Below, in pieces: positions 23,745 through 35,095 of a DNA stretch of 64,000 bases. Within the stretch, counting starts at the first letter, position 1. Every line of letters starts with the position of its first letter. The position numbers and the translations under genes are program-made. The notes below the pieces were generated by a model, which saw nothing but the letters and a program-made list of their open reading frames with translations, was not told the DNA's origin and did not search any database. The DNA comes from Tetradesmus obliquus (Eukaryota; Chlorophyta; Chlorophyceae; Sphaeropleales; Scenedesmaceae): the NCBI GenBank assembly GCA_030272155.1, contig CP126198.1:4464001-4528000 (forward strand), in the 5' to 3' direction.

Positions 23745-25465
23745 GCGCAGATCTTTGGCAGGCACAGCACCCTCCAGGTGACATGGGTGACGCAGCGCTT
23801 TGCATACCAATCCGCTCTGCCACATGCTCGTTTGAAACATCAAACTACCGCACAAATCAATCAGCCGCAGTGCTGGGCATGCAACCCCAAGCCACACAGA
23901 ACCCCAAACCCTTTCCCCCAAAACAAAACCCCTTCAATCCGCTGCTCAGCGTACCGGCAGGCGCAGACAGATTGTGCTGCACGCTGCAAAGCGGTATATG
24001 TTATGTTATGGCCAGCCAACAGATCGAGCCTCGATAATGCTCTGCCAGCATATTGCTGGACAAGAAAGAACCACAACTAATGAACATGCGTATCAAGCCA
24101 GCATGAGAGTGATTCTATTCCTCCTCTGCAGCCACGTTCGCATGGTTGCCGCCGGCACACGGGACGCAGCACGGTCGACAGACGCAAAAGATCCCCGCAC
24201 GCTTTCTCAACATGGACATGGTTGAACTGCATCTGGCATGACGCATCACAACAGCATGAACATATGCTCTCTGCGCAGCGCATACCAACAACCTTTTCCC
24301 GCATGATGTGCCAGCACAGCATGAACATATATCCTCTATCTATATCCTCTCGCTGCACAGCACACTTCCACAACCTTCCCAAAGCATGCGCCGCCGCTGC
24401 GCCGCAGCCAGCACTGCAGCAGCAATTCACACTGATCTGCATGCGCAGCAGCTCTGCAGTGCTGCAGGTCAGCGGCATGCGCTGCACAGCAACAGCACAA
24501 CTGTACAACAACGAACCCAGAAATGTTGCAGTCTCGTTGCGCAGATAGCTAAGCAAGCGCCTGTGCCCCAGACCAGCAGCCAACACCCAAGAAGGAGATC
24601 ACACAGTCACACAAAGTATTCAAGATTGTCAGAGATCACGCCCAGATGTACCAAGCAGAGCAACTGAAGATCTGAAGACCACAAAGACAGCAAAACCTCC
24701 TCCTCTTTGCAAATGCCGTACCCCCTCTGCCCGCGCCAGCAAAGCACACACAACCCATCAACTCTTGCACCCCAGCAAAGCACATCTAACCCCACAACAC
24801 TCGAGGCTCCCACCGCACCACAGCGTAGCCACACCACCCACTGCAGCATGTGCAGGAGGCAAAGCAAACGTGCTCAATCCACCCCCAACAGATGCGGCTC
24901 CTTGCAACCCAAACTATCCATCACAGCTAGCACACGCACGGCCGAAAGACCCCTCTAGAAACCCAAACCCCAACGCAAACAAGCCCAGGGCGCCTGCTGC
25001 AGCATGTGCACCAGCTCCTTCCAAGTCTCCAGTTGCATGGGCAGCATTGTTGACTGCAGCAGCCATCACTGCAGCAAGCTCAACTGAGCAGTTGCCGAGG
25101 CAGCACTTTGTGACTGCATGTGCCGCAGGCTCTGCTGCAGCTGATGCTGCAGAATTGTTCACTGCAGCAGTCTCCCCTGCATCCCTTTCACTGCACAGCA
25201 GCCTCCACTACACCAGCCTCCACTCACTGCAGCATGTGCATCAGCTCCTCCTGCAGGTCTGACTGCATGCGCTGCAGGTACCTTTGCTGCATTACGTGCA
25301 GCACTGTTTACTGCAGCAAAGCTGGCACTGCAGCAGCCTCCACTGCACCAGTTCTCTTTGCAGCATGTGCATCAGCTCCTCCTGCAGGTCTGACTGCACG
25401 TGCTGCAGCTTCTGCTGCAGCGTGTGCAGCACAGTTCACTGCAGCAGCCTTCACTACACCATTCC
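19724..25465. other. Long gene-poor intergenic region
   Basis: No supported exons. Features: a CAG tract at about 23709-23744, diverged duplicate segments (about 22580-22640 and 22845-22900), a roughly 85-bp direct repeat at 24250-24390 (sharing CAGCATGAACATAT), and at the right end the echo copies of the 3' end of the gene at 25466. Open frames here are Cys/Trp-rich antisense-type readings with no domain. Confidence 0.4.
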
Positions 25466-25520
25466 TCACTGCAGCATGTGCATCAGCTCCTCCTGCAGGT
25501 CTGACTGCATGCGCTGCAGC
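24990..25520. repeat. Downstream echo copies of a gene's 3' coding end
   Basis: The last coding bases of the 753-residue gene (about 25472-25520, encoding RMQSDLQEELMHMLQ) recur at about 25362-25410 and 25231-25280, and in a diverged form near 24996-25030. Each copy keeps the AGCATGTGCATCAGCTCCT word on the + strand, or a variant of it. Spacing is 110-240 bp. They all lie beyond the stop codon, in the 3' flank. Confidence 0.85.
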
Positions 25521-25835
25521 GCAGCCAGCTGCTGCAGCTTCTGCTCTGTTGCTGCACGCACCGCATGCTTCTGCCTCGCCAGCTCCAATGCAGGCAGGCC
25601 GCCGCCGCTGCTGCAGCACTCCCCACCAGACCACGAGCCCACCACCAGCCTCTGCTGACCCGCCCTGCTGCTGCCAAAGTTGCCGCCGCTGCTGCTGCGG
25701 CAGCGGTGCAGCGGCAGATCTGTTCCTGTTGAGGCGGCGGCTGGTGGGGCAAAGTCTTGCATGCTGTTGCCTAGGGCTAGCTGGAAGGAGCTTGGCACAA
25801 TAAAGCCAGCAGAGCCGAGAGATGAGCCCAGCACA

Positions 25836-25871
<36 letters not shown>

Positions 25872-27727
25872 AGATCTGGCGCCGAGTACAGCTGCTGCTG
25901 CTGCTGCTGTGGTTGGTAGTCAAGGTGCTGCAGCTGCTCAGGAAGGCTGCTCATCCTGGCGAGATCCGGCAGCAAGTCGGCACACCGCGTGTTTGTGATT
26001 GCTGCTGCCATGTACGCAGGCGCTGCTGCTGCTGCTGCTGCTGCTGCAGGCAGCGGCGATGCAGGCGGCAGCGGTGACATTGCTGCTGCAGATACTGCCG
26101 GCAGTTGCAGCCCCTGCACTGATGCCTTAGCTGCCAAAACATCCTCTTTCAGCTTCAGCAGCTGCTCGAGCTGTGCATTGATGGCATGCACTGTCTGCAG
26201 CTCTTGGCTGCCGCCGCTGCTGCTGCGCACCAGCGGCTGCAGCGCGCTGCTGCTGCTGCTGCTTCCGATCTGGCTGTGCAGCTGCTGCTCAAGTGCAGAT
26301 GGCCACAGCAGAGGCGGCTCAGTAATGGTGCTCCTGCGCTGAAGCCACACCTGCTGCTGCTGCTGCTGCTGCGGCTGACCTGTCATGCCCAGACTGCTGC
26401 TAGGCATCAATCCTGCTGGTGCACATGTGCCGCCAGGGGAGCTGCATTCCGTAAGGTACACATTCGCATCAGCGTCAGCAGCACCGCCTGCGATGCTTCC
26501 TGCAAGCATCTGATGCATCTGCTGGTGCAGCAGCAGCTGCTGCTGCTGGTAGCTGCTGCCGAACATCTGGTCAGAGGGTGCCTCCAGCTGCTGCTGCGCA
26601 TACCAGAAGCCTTGGTTGTCGTTGCTCAGTGATGTTGACTGCTGAGGCTGGCTGAGCAGCATCTGGCCACATCCCCTGCTGGATTGCCTTGATACTGCTG
26701 CTGCTGCTGCTGCTGCTGCAGGCAGGGGCTGTGGCTGTGGCAGTGGGGAAGAGGCTGGCCACTGGCCACGCTGCATGCTGCTGCTGCTGCTGCTGTTGCG
26801 GCCATTGAAGCTGTGTGAACTGCTGCCGCCGCCAGCAAGCGCAGAGAGCGCCCGCGACGGCTGCACCTGCTGCTGCTGCTCGAATGCTTTCAAGTGGGGC
26901 CAATGCGCTGGAGCAGCACTCACTGAGGAGCCGAGCAGGCCTTGCATTGAGACCTCGCTGTAGCTACTGCCCGGCAGCTGAGCGAGGCTCCTGTTCAGCT
27001 CCGCGGCGGCCGTGAAGCTGTTTCCTGCAAGCGCGTGGCTGTTTCCTGCAAGCGTGTTGTACCCGCCCGGCAGGCTCGCAGGGCCGAATGCCAGATCGTC
27101 GCTGCAGGCACCCGGGCTTGCCCCCAAACCCCCATCTGACAGCTCTGAAAACCCTGAAATGCCGCCAGGCAGGCACAGGTTGTCTTCCAGATCATCATCC
27201 AGGGCCCCTCCAAGTGCTGCTGCTGCTGCTGCTGCCGCTGCATACTGCACAGCCACTGGGTGCGCCAGGGGTGCAGAGTGGTGGTGTGTGAGGTAGGGGT
27301 TCTCTGGCACGGTGAGGATAAGGCTGTTGCAGTTGCTGCTGCTGCTGGTGCCTGTGCCATGCCTCGGGGGAGTTGCACCTGCCCTTGATGACTGTGGCAC
27401 AGCAATGCTGCTGCTGAAGCTGCAGCTGCAACAGCTGCTGCTGTTGTCTGCTGGGCCTCCAAACGGCTGCTGCTGCTGCGTGCATGGCCACGGCAGGCTA
27501 CTGCCACTGCCACTGTATGAGCGGCGCATGCCCTGCTGCTGCAGCTGCAGCTGGGTGGCAGTGATTGCTGCTTGCGGCCGCTGCGGTACCCTGCTGCTGC
27601 CTGCTGCTGGGCGGGGCATGAACACGCCGGTTCCCCTGTGGGGCTTCACAGCAGCAGAGGCTGTGTCACAGCTGGAAACCTCGCTGCCTCCACTATCGTT
27701 GGCTGCGTGGGGCATGCTTGCTGTCAT
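25466..27727 (-). CDS. 753-residue Gln/Ser/Ala-rich protein, unknown function
   Basis: A single uninterrupted reading frame of 753 codons, exceptional for this window and starting at an ATG (MTASMPHAAN). Most of it is disordered-looking: Gln tracts from CAG repeats, Ser runs and Ala runs. Islands of ordinary sequence are TGVFMPRP near residue 34, an acidic Gly/Ser segment (DDDLEDNLCLPGGISGFSEL), a helical coiled-coil-like stretch in the second half (VHAINAQLEQLLKLKEDVLAA), and a C-terminal coiled coil (ARQKHAVRAATEQKLQQLA onward). Two coiled coils embedded in low complexity suggest a scaffold or regulatory RNP/transcription protein, but this is inference and I do not recognise a family. The coding 3' end has been duplicated several times into the downstream flank. 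Confidence 0.7.
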
Positions 27728-29946
27728 ATGCTGGGCTGGGCTGGTGTAGAGCTGTCACCAAGGTGGGTGGTCAGCCTGGACAGACAGCCCTGTTATTTGC
27801 GGGGTAAAAGACAAGCGCAGCATGAAAAAACGTCGTGTTGCTCAGGACAAGGCATGGCGTGCGCAGCCTGAAGCAATCTGGCAACGACTCTGCGCCTAGA
27901 AGGCACGTGGCCTTTGCACCTCACGGCAGGCCAAAGAGTGCGAAGAGCGCAGATCTGTGCTGTTAAGGTTATCAAAGCACATTAGTTGTTGTTGTGGGCC
28001 TTACTGCTAGCTCTTGGATGCACTTCACAAGTGTACGCGTTCACTGCAATCTACACTACTACGCTGATGTGGCTGATGGTTCCTTTACCCTACAGTCGGC
28101 TGAAAGTAGATGACACCCTCAGATTCAACATCTCGCTGACTGGTTTGTGTGCATCTGCCCCTTCGGCGAAAGCATACCTGTGCTGTTTTCTACTGGAGTT
28201 GCCTTCGTACAGCTGTTCGCAGTTTATTCGAGGTGTAAGGTATCTCAAGAATTGTTCGACCACACTTGCAGCTTCGCACTAAAGCAGTCAGATGCTGATG
28301 GGTAGGGTTTGGATGCGGCGCTTCTGTTCGCTAGAGCCAGTCTTGCTTAATTGAAAGAAAAACAGTAAAGTCTGTGTTCATCGTAGTCTGCTGGCCAAAT
28401 GAAGCTACCCTCCCATTGTGAGAGACTTTTTGCGCACTAGAATGGGACCACCCATGAACGAACGGGCACAAGTCAACCATCACATGCACGTGGGTGAGCA
28501 CAACTACAGCCATAATAGAAAGTGGTGCCTTAATCATCGCTATTTTGATCGTCGTCACACCCGTAGCTCTCAATAGGTGACAGCCCTAGGGTTGTCAGCG
28601 AGCTGTTCAGGCTGACATCGCGCCCGTAACTGGCTTGCCATTGCTAGGCAACCCGCGTAGACGTTGAATCTTGAACAAAGTTTCAGCATATCTGACCGAA
28701 TGCTTTGGTCATGCCCGGTAGCTGCTTTGATCGTTGTCTACTACAACAGCAGCATGAGGTTCACCCGAACTTCTTTAATCAAGGCATCCTGTGCTGCAGG
28801 GGAGCAACACGTCTGTCATCGTGTATATCTGCAGCTTACATACATCCCTTGCAGCTATGCCCGAGCTGCAGCTCGCAACTGCTGTGTAAGCAGCAGGTGG
28901 GCAGACCGTGACGGTCGTCTGCAGACCAGCTGGCACTGAAACTGAGTTGCCAATGCCGCTGCAGAATTCCAACCAACACGCTCGTAGTACTCCTGCTGAA
29001 CATGTTTACTATGTTTGAATGGCTCCAAGTGCAGGCTGAACCCATATGTCAAGCATGACAGGCATGGCACCTTGCCTGTGTTGCGGCGACCACCTTCCCT
29101 TTCCCACTGTTGTTGCCCCAGCGTAAATTTTCAAACCGCGAAGCATCCTGCTGATCTGTGGTGTTGTTGAGCTATTTTGTTTGCTGTTTTGTTTGCTGGT
29201 CCAGTTTAGAGACCGTAGCTGGTGTCAGGCCCAGCTGGAGGGCCATCAGCAGATAAAATCAGCAGCAGCTGGTTGCGCAAAGCAACGCAGCAGCTGGTTG
29301 CGCTGCAGGCCTAGGCAGCAATGCAGCAGCCAAACTGGCCAACAAGGACATTCACATTTGGACTCTTGCTTCTGCATGCACGCTGTGCCTGCAAGCTGCT
29401 ATGTTACGGGCGTCACAAGCCTCGGGCAAGGTACCGAACCATGTACCTCAACCCTACCCCTCACCAATAGAGAGGCAATAATAGTCGTAGTTTCCGCTCC
29501 GTACGGGGCGCGGTTGCCGATGCCGATGACAAGGTATGGCTTACAAGAAGACTATTATTATTGTTATTATTACCTCAACCTTGAACTGAATGCAGTGCTG
29601 CCAACTTTTGCCACACCTGGTTGGAGTGCCTGCAGCACAATGGCACAACACACGAAGCCTACAATGCACCACAACAGCAGCAAATCTTGCTTTGCTGCTG
29701 TTCTAAGTATGACACAGCCTACACTAAACATGCACGTTGTACCACGCCTTCCTGCCTGCAGCTGCATCCTCCGCCGCTCGTTTCTGCCCCCACATAGCAA
29801 GTTCTCCCACCCGCCCCCACACAGTTCGCTGCTGCAGCACGCTGTTGCTACGGTACACTGCATCAGCCGTGTACCCTGCAACTTTAACATTTAACGAGCA
29901 CTTCAAATTGCTGTGCTTGCAACCACACCATGCAGCAGCAGGCCAT
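27728..29946. other. Intergenic, no gene recognised
   Basis: Contains the promoter side of the reverse-strand 753-residue gene and, near 29541-29545, a reverse-strand TGTAA that suits the gene at 29947. Short frames around 27986-28282 and 29181-29894 have no domain or splice support. An AT-rich ATTATTATTGTTATTATTAC run lies near 29550. Confidence 0.4.
29541..29545 (-). promoter_or_regulatory. TGTAA polyadenylation motif (reverse strand)
   Basis: Reverse-strand TGTAA about 400 bases beyond the stop of the secreted Ala-rich protein; candidate poly(A) signal. Confidence 0.4.
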
Positions 29947-30777
29947 CTACTGTGCTGGCCTCATCGCTGCCAACTTGCCCATTAGGTCACCAACCGACTT
30001 GACAAAGTTCAGCATCGATGCCAGGTCAGCAGGCTTGTCGGAAGGCAGCAGCCGGCCCATCGACTTCACCACGTTCAGCACCGCGGTCGGCAGATCCGGC
30101 GCGCCGGCATCTGACTGGCTCGCCGCGCCCGGGCCGGGAAGAATCTTGCCCACGGACTGCACGAACTCCATCACGTTCGCGATGTCGACGCGAGCTGGCG
30201 AACCGTCGGCGCCCTCCCGCGGCATCAACTTGCCGAGGCCCTTCATAACTGTCAGCAGCTGCGTGGCATTCACCTGCCCCAGCACCTGCAGAGGGTTCTG
30301 GGCGCCCGCTGAACCGCCGGCGGCCGCTGAACCGCCGCTGATCGCCTTTGCTGCGTCGTTGATCTTCTGCAGCATGCCCAGCAGCTGCGCAGGGTTGGGG
30401 CCAAAGGACTTTGCTGCTGCATCATCCTGGCCAGCATTCAGCTGCGGCAGCTGCGGCAGCTTCAGCAGACCGGCCAGCCCATGCAGCAGGTCATTCACCG
30501 GTGCTGCTGCTGCTGCTGCAGGTGCTGCTGCGGCAGCATCGGGTGCAGCTGAGGGGTTGCTGGCAGCAGCAGGGGCTGGGGCTGCCACAGGGATTGCAGG
30601 GAGCTGCACGCTGATTGCTGCGTCAGGCTTTTGCAGGCCTGCAACAGTGCCGTTGAGGTTGAGGCCGCCATTCTCAAGCTTTGCAGCCTGTGCGGCGGCG
30701 GCTGAGGAGGCGGCTGCAAGGAGAAGTTGAGAGACAAGCAGACAGATGTTGTCGTCATGCTGGGAGGGATGGCGCAT
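29947..30777 (-). CDS. Secreted/lumenal Ala-rich protein, unknown function
   Basis: Single-exon frame of 276 residues. After a short polar start it has a hydrophobic segment (ICLLVSQLLLAAASSAAAA) that looks like a signal peptide with cleavage after the Ala run. The mature part has an Ala/Pro-rich linker followed by a series of similar amphipathic segments: LLHGLAGLLKLPQLPQL, then a set resembling each other (NATQLLTVMKGLGKLMP, VMEFVQSVGKILPG, VLNVVKSMGRLLPS, MLNFVKSVGDLMGKL). This is an internal repeat of about 35-45 residues with the pattern LxxVVKSxGxLLP. GC-rich codon use is typical of coding DNA. The repeat suggests a helical extracellular or cell-wall protein; no family is recognised. 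Confidence 0.7.
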   Translation of the reverse strand: MRHPSQHDDNICLLVSQLLLAAASSAAAAQAAKLENGGLNLNGTVAGLQKPDAAISVQLPAIPVAAPAPAAASNPSAAPDAAAAAPAAAAAAPVNDLLHGLAGLLKLPQLPQLNAGQDDAAAKSFGPNPAQLLGMLQKINDAAKAISGGSAAAGGSAGAQNPLQVLGQVNATQLLTVMKGLGKLMPREGADGSPARVDIANVMEFVQSVGKILPGPGAASQSDAGAPDLPTAVLNVVKSMGRLLPSDKPADLASMLNFVKSVGDLMGKLAAMRPAQ

Positions 30778-31042
30778 CTTGTATAAAAAACAAATCTACA
30801 CATCCTCCGAGTCCTCGCGGACCGCAGTGGATGCGAAATTGCACATTCCAGCAAAGCTGAGCCAGAAGACCTCTCGTTCTAAATCTCCTTGTGCGCATGT
30901 GGGAAAGATTGCAGACATGGATATGTGTTGTGTAGAGTGGTGTGCTGGCAAAAGAGACGTGGCAGCGCAGATTATATGAAAGGGACAAGGCTTGACATAC
31001 GTTGCACTGCTGCTGCTTGCACTGCGGCTGCTACCCTCCCTG

Positions 31043-32641
31043 CTACAACGAGGCATGTTCAAACGAAGCATCTGCAGAGTCTGGATAGCAAACTTATCAA
31101 TTACAGCAAGTGAGCCACCCGGGCTGTGCTTTTGTATACATATGCTATACATATGTACATATATGCTTACCTGCGTGGCAGGGTGATGCCGGGCATGCCG
31201 ACAACGGGTTGACCGGCACGCTGGCGCTCAGCTGCTTGTACTGCTTGCTGCTGCCGGCGGCGGCAACACTGATCATGGACAGCCGCACAGTACCTGCATT
31301 AAATAGGCACACAGCAGGAACCGGCACGTGGTCAGTATGGAGTTCTGGTCACTGCAGGTCGTCTGCATGCTCTAGTTGACAGGGAAATTGGCATGTGGTC
31401 AGTGTGCCAATTTTGTTAGTGGCCGATGTACATCAGATGCGTGTGCTTAACAGTTCAACATGATTTAGGCGTGTGTGCTTCTGCTTGGTGGTAGCTCACT
31501 GTGCGGAGTGGCACTGGGTTGACTGCCTAGCTGCCAGTTGCTGTTTCCACATGCAGCATTGCAATGACCACAATGCTACTACATGGCACCATCGCGTGCC
31601 ATACAGTACATGCGTATGCCATATGCCATATGGTATATGCATATGCCATATGCCATATGCCACATGCCACATGCCATATAGTATATGCGTATGCCATACG
31701 CCATATGGTATGCAGCACCACCCACCTGAGGCATCGCAGGGCAGCGTCAGCTCAGTCTCTCCAACCTGCACTGGTCCTGGGCTCACTGCACGGTTGGGGC
31801 TGCAGCAGCAGTGAAGAAGCAATGAGAGTGAGAGAATGCATCAATAGGTAAGTAGCAGGCCAGCATCAGCAGACAACGGACATGCAATGCCTTGCAGTCA
31901 GAAAAAGAAAACTGTTGCGGTGTCTCACCATGCGGTGGTTGCGCCGCCGAATGTGCCCTGGCACTTTGCGAGCTCGCGCTGCACTTGTACCTAATTCATG
32001 TGTTTGTGTGTATGTGCACAGCTGCAATAGAACACAAAACTGTTGCAGTGTCTCACCATGCTGTGGTGGCGCCGCCGAACGTGCCTTGGCTGGTGGTCAT
32101 GAGGAACTGGCGAGCCTCTGGGAAGGCCGCCTGCAGCAGATGCACGCACACGCAGCAGCAACGGTCAGCGCACGCATGTGTTTAGCTTGAAGCATCACCT
32201 GGAGAGCCAGACTGCAACACTTGGAGGGATATCAGCGGAGCTATTTGTGGTGGTGCCGCAGGTCTAAGCAATGCGCATAACTCAGTGCAGGTCAAATACA
32301 GTCATTTTCACACCATACACCTGGACAGCCTGCGTGATGCGCTACCCTTGCTGTGAAGTACATGCGCAAGTTGAGATTAGCTGGCGGCGCATGCTTGGTG
32401 TGTGCAATTGCTGCTGTGGTGTTCCTGCCAGCCTGCAACGCATCGCACCGAGATCTTGTGCAGGGAGCCTGGACACATCTTGACCACACTGCTGCCCAGC
32501 CTCTTCATGGTCAGCACAGTCTGCCTGCACGTGGCAAGTGTTTAAAGTGTCAAATTTGAGTTGCTTTGCTGTTGCTGCGCCGGGCTGCCAGCTCTGCTGC
32601 ATGTGCAGCACCCTGGCGTCTGGCATGTACAGCATTCGCTG

Positions 32642-32677
<36 letters not shown>

Positions 32678-32975
32678 CTTTTGCAGCTGATGATTTTACT
32701 GGCTGCACGCGGCTGCGAGCCACGTCTGCTGCTATGTTGCTCGTCGAAATATTTTGCTGCTGACTGCGGCTATCGCTGCCCTGCCGATCACAGCCGTCTG
32801 CCGTACTGCTGCGCCCAGCATGTACTGCTCACTCGTCAGCCGCGGGCGCCTCGTGTGGGCCATAGCCGTTTGCTGGAATCGCAGCGCAGTCTTGTGAGAT
32901 GCCCGCCCAGATGAGTGGGTATGCTGAGACGCTTGCCGCGCAAAGCAGCAGGATTACCGCAACTGCGGAACGCAT
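31043..32975 (-). CDS. Small secreted Cys-containing protein, six exons
   Basis: Exons 32975-32833, 32524-32449, 32130-32057, 31799-31726, 31293-31171 and 31071-31043 all join in frame, giving 172 residues. MRSAVAVILLLCAASVSA is a clean signal peptide. The mature protein has six cysteines and the words NGYGPHEAP, TVLTMKRLGSSVVKM, EARQFLMTTSQGTFGG and ACPNRAVSPG. The order Cys / Pro-x-His-rich start / beta-strand-like TVxxM / FLMxTSxGxF / CPNR is loosely reminiscent of Reeler-type extracellular domains, but I would not assign the family. The last exon is short and rests on a CTCTGCAG acceptor that gives a stop after eight further residues; the gene could end differently. Intron 3 holds a donor-side copy of exon 3, and intron 4 holds a palindromic ATATGCC repeat. 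Confidence 0.65.
31600..31720. repeat. Palindromic CCATATG/GCATATGC repeat in an intron
   Basis: About 120 bp built of self-complementary words (CCATATG, GTATGCC, GCATATGCC) in two direct copies (about 31609-31650 and 31681-31715). It can fold into several alternative hairpins. It lies within the intron between exons 4 and 5 of the secreted-protein gene. Confidence 0.8.
31923..31970 (-). repeat. Donor-side echo of exon 3 of the secreted-protein gene
   Basis: The end of exon 3 (encoding QGTFGGATTA and the GTGAGACAC donor) is repeated about 130 bp downstream in the transcript, within intron 3. The upstream part of the copied exon is missing. Confidence 0.8.
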
Positions 32976-34360
32976 GGTGTGCTTTGTGCGTGTATGTGCT
33001 ATTGCTGTTGATTCAATAACTTTGCATTTGTTTCAAAAATTCTTTTGTCGGATGGAGTCGTGCAGGCATGCGTTGCTCTTCGCATAGGTGCCCGCCCGCT
33101 CTTGTGTCAGTGCCCATGGTGAGTGACGGGGCGGTACGTCCTGTCTGACGCATGACACGCAGCGGAAATGTCCGCTGAATAAATACCTGTCTTGATTATA
33201 GTTGAATCAAGCGCATGAAGACAGCAAAAGGGCGAGGTTTGACGCTGTAGCTGTACAAGAGCTGCACAAGGTGGGTTGCAGCGCACTTGCATTTCCGAGA
33301 TGATGTGTTCCACCAGCAATGCTGAAGCAGACGCTAGTCGATCAAGGCTCACAAAAAGAAACAGCAACGCGCTTGCTGGAGAATCAGCGGCAAACCTCTG
33401 CCTGCCAGGCCTACAGCCACACGCCAAGTCGGGGTATGCATGCCCAGCATCCACAGACCATCATCATCATCATGTTAACCATCAATGTTACCCACTGCAA
33501 AGACCAGGTGTCTCAGACCATGTGTGCATCTCGTCGTGCCTCATATGTTGCCAGGACCCCGCATGCAACTAGCGTCTCTCAAATAACACGTCCACCACTG
33601 CATGCCCCTGCACTGCAAGCATGCATTATGCAGAATGGTCAAGGTAGCTGCGGGGCCCATACAACCCATTCTGCAGGCCACCCCACCACCAAATGTCTGG
33701 AAGCCAACTTCCAACGTTGCTCATTCTCCAGGCCTCAAAGCTCAAATCAAATGCAGCGTCTACTCAATGAACATACACTGTGACAGTTGTGCTGCGGAAT
33801 TCTAATCAAGAAGAAGGCTCACAGGCAAGCTACGCCGCTCGCATGAAAGTGTATGCGCCCTGGACATGCCTTTCCCTCAATGCAAATATGGACTAATCAT
33901 TCCAATGCTGCTCATGAGCAATGTACTGCTACTGCATTGCATTGAAATTTGGTAACAGTACCTACAAACCAGTGTACCTGGTTTGTTGCAACCTGCCCAG
34001 GCAGCGCAGGTCAAATATACACAGGACACATGCGTACCAAAGAGCACCATACAACATTCAACTAACAAATGAAGCAACGTGACAGCAAGCCCTGCATCAC
34101 ACCACAGCATGGGCAGGTGCAGCAAGCAGGCATTTTAATTGCCTGAAATATAACCCGCTTGTGCAGGCGCATCAAACAGTGATGGTTTTGAATGCCACAC
34201 AACATATGTTGTGGCATTTGGGTGGCACTCATGGCCAATCATTCACAAGGACTGCTGTGCGTTGCTGACCCAGGCTAACCAATCAGGTGAACTACAGACA
34301 TCACAACACGGTCCAGCAGTTGACATCAAATCACGGGATGCAACTCGGAAGGCAGCCACA

Positions 34361-34404
<44 letters not shown>

Positions 34405-35095
34405 ACTGCTACCAATCAATCAATCAAGTACACGTTTCTCTAGCAAGAGGTCAACCCAGAGGAGGGAGCCACTCCCAAACCACCTTGGGTGATTCCTGAT
34501 CAGTGCTGCTGCTGCTGCTGCCATGCATACTGTGTGCAACCTGCCAAAGGGTACCATACTGTAGCCAATACACATGTATCAATCTCTGCCAGGTCCCACC
34601 ACAACCAGACAAAACAGCAGCGAAATAAGTTGCCACCTCATGCAGCAGGCCGCTGCAACATGCAACTTGCAGAACTGCTGAAGTAACATGACACAGTACA
34701 CTAATCAGACCAAAACTGCATAGATGCATTGTGCGTGTCGATTGTGCGTGAGCGCACGGTCCGGCGCCTGCAGCAGGAGCGCCACAGTGCTGTACTGCCG
34801 AACTGATAACTCATCACAGACCAGAGTGCAGATGCATGTACATACGCAAGCAAATCAACTGTGCTCCTGCTGCTGTAGTTGGGTGAGATGATGATGACAG
34901 TGAGCTACTGCTGGTTAGCTGCAGCAATGAAGGTGTATGTATGGCAGCACCTGCACAGCTAGAATAATAGCCACCTGCAGCAGCAGCAACTGCTGCTGTT
35001 CGCTGCTACTAGCGCAACGACACACCAACCTCGCAGCTACATCTGCAGCCAGGTGCGCTCCGCAGCCGCAGTGTAAGACGATTTAAGTAATGGCC
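32976..35095. other. Intergenic, no gene recognised
   Basis: Contains a CAT-run element at about 33460-33500 related to those near 7152 and 14192, and a CTG run at 34362-34403. No exon with domain content was found on either strand. The left end is the promoter side of the secreted-protein gene and the right end the 3' flank of the gene at 35096. Confidence 0.4.
34362..34403. repeat. (CTG)14 microsatellite
   Basis: Fourteen uninterrupted CTG units on the + strand, not near a recognised exon. Confidence 0.9.

Noticed and set aside
29930..30730. Forward 266-codon frame
   Set aside because: Exact antisense of the secreted Ala-rich gene. The reverse frame has a signal peptide and internal repeat, so it is preferred.
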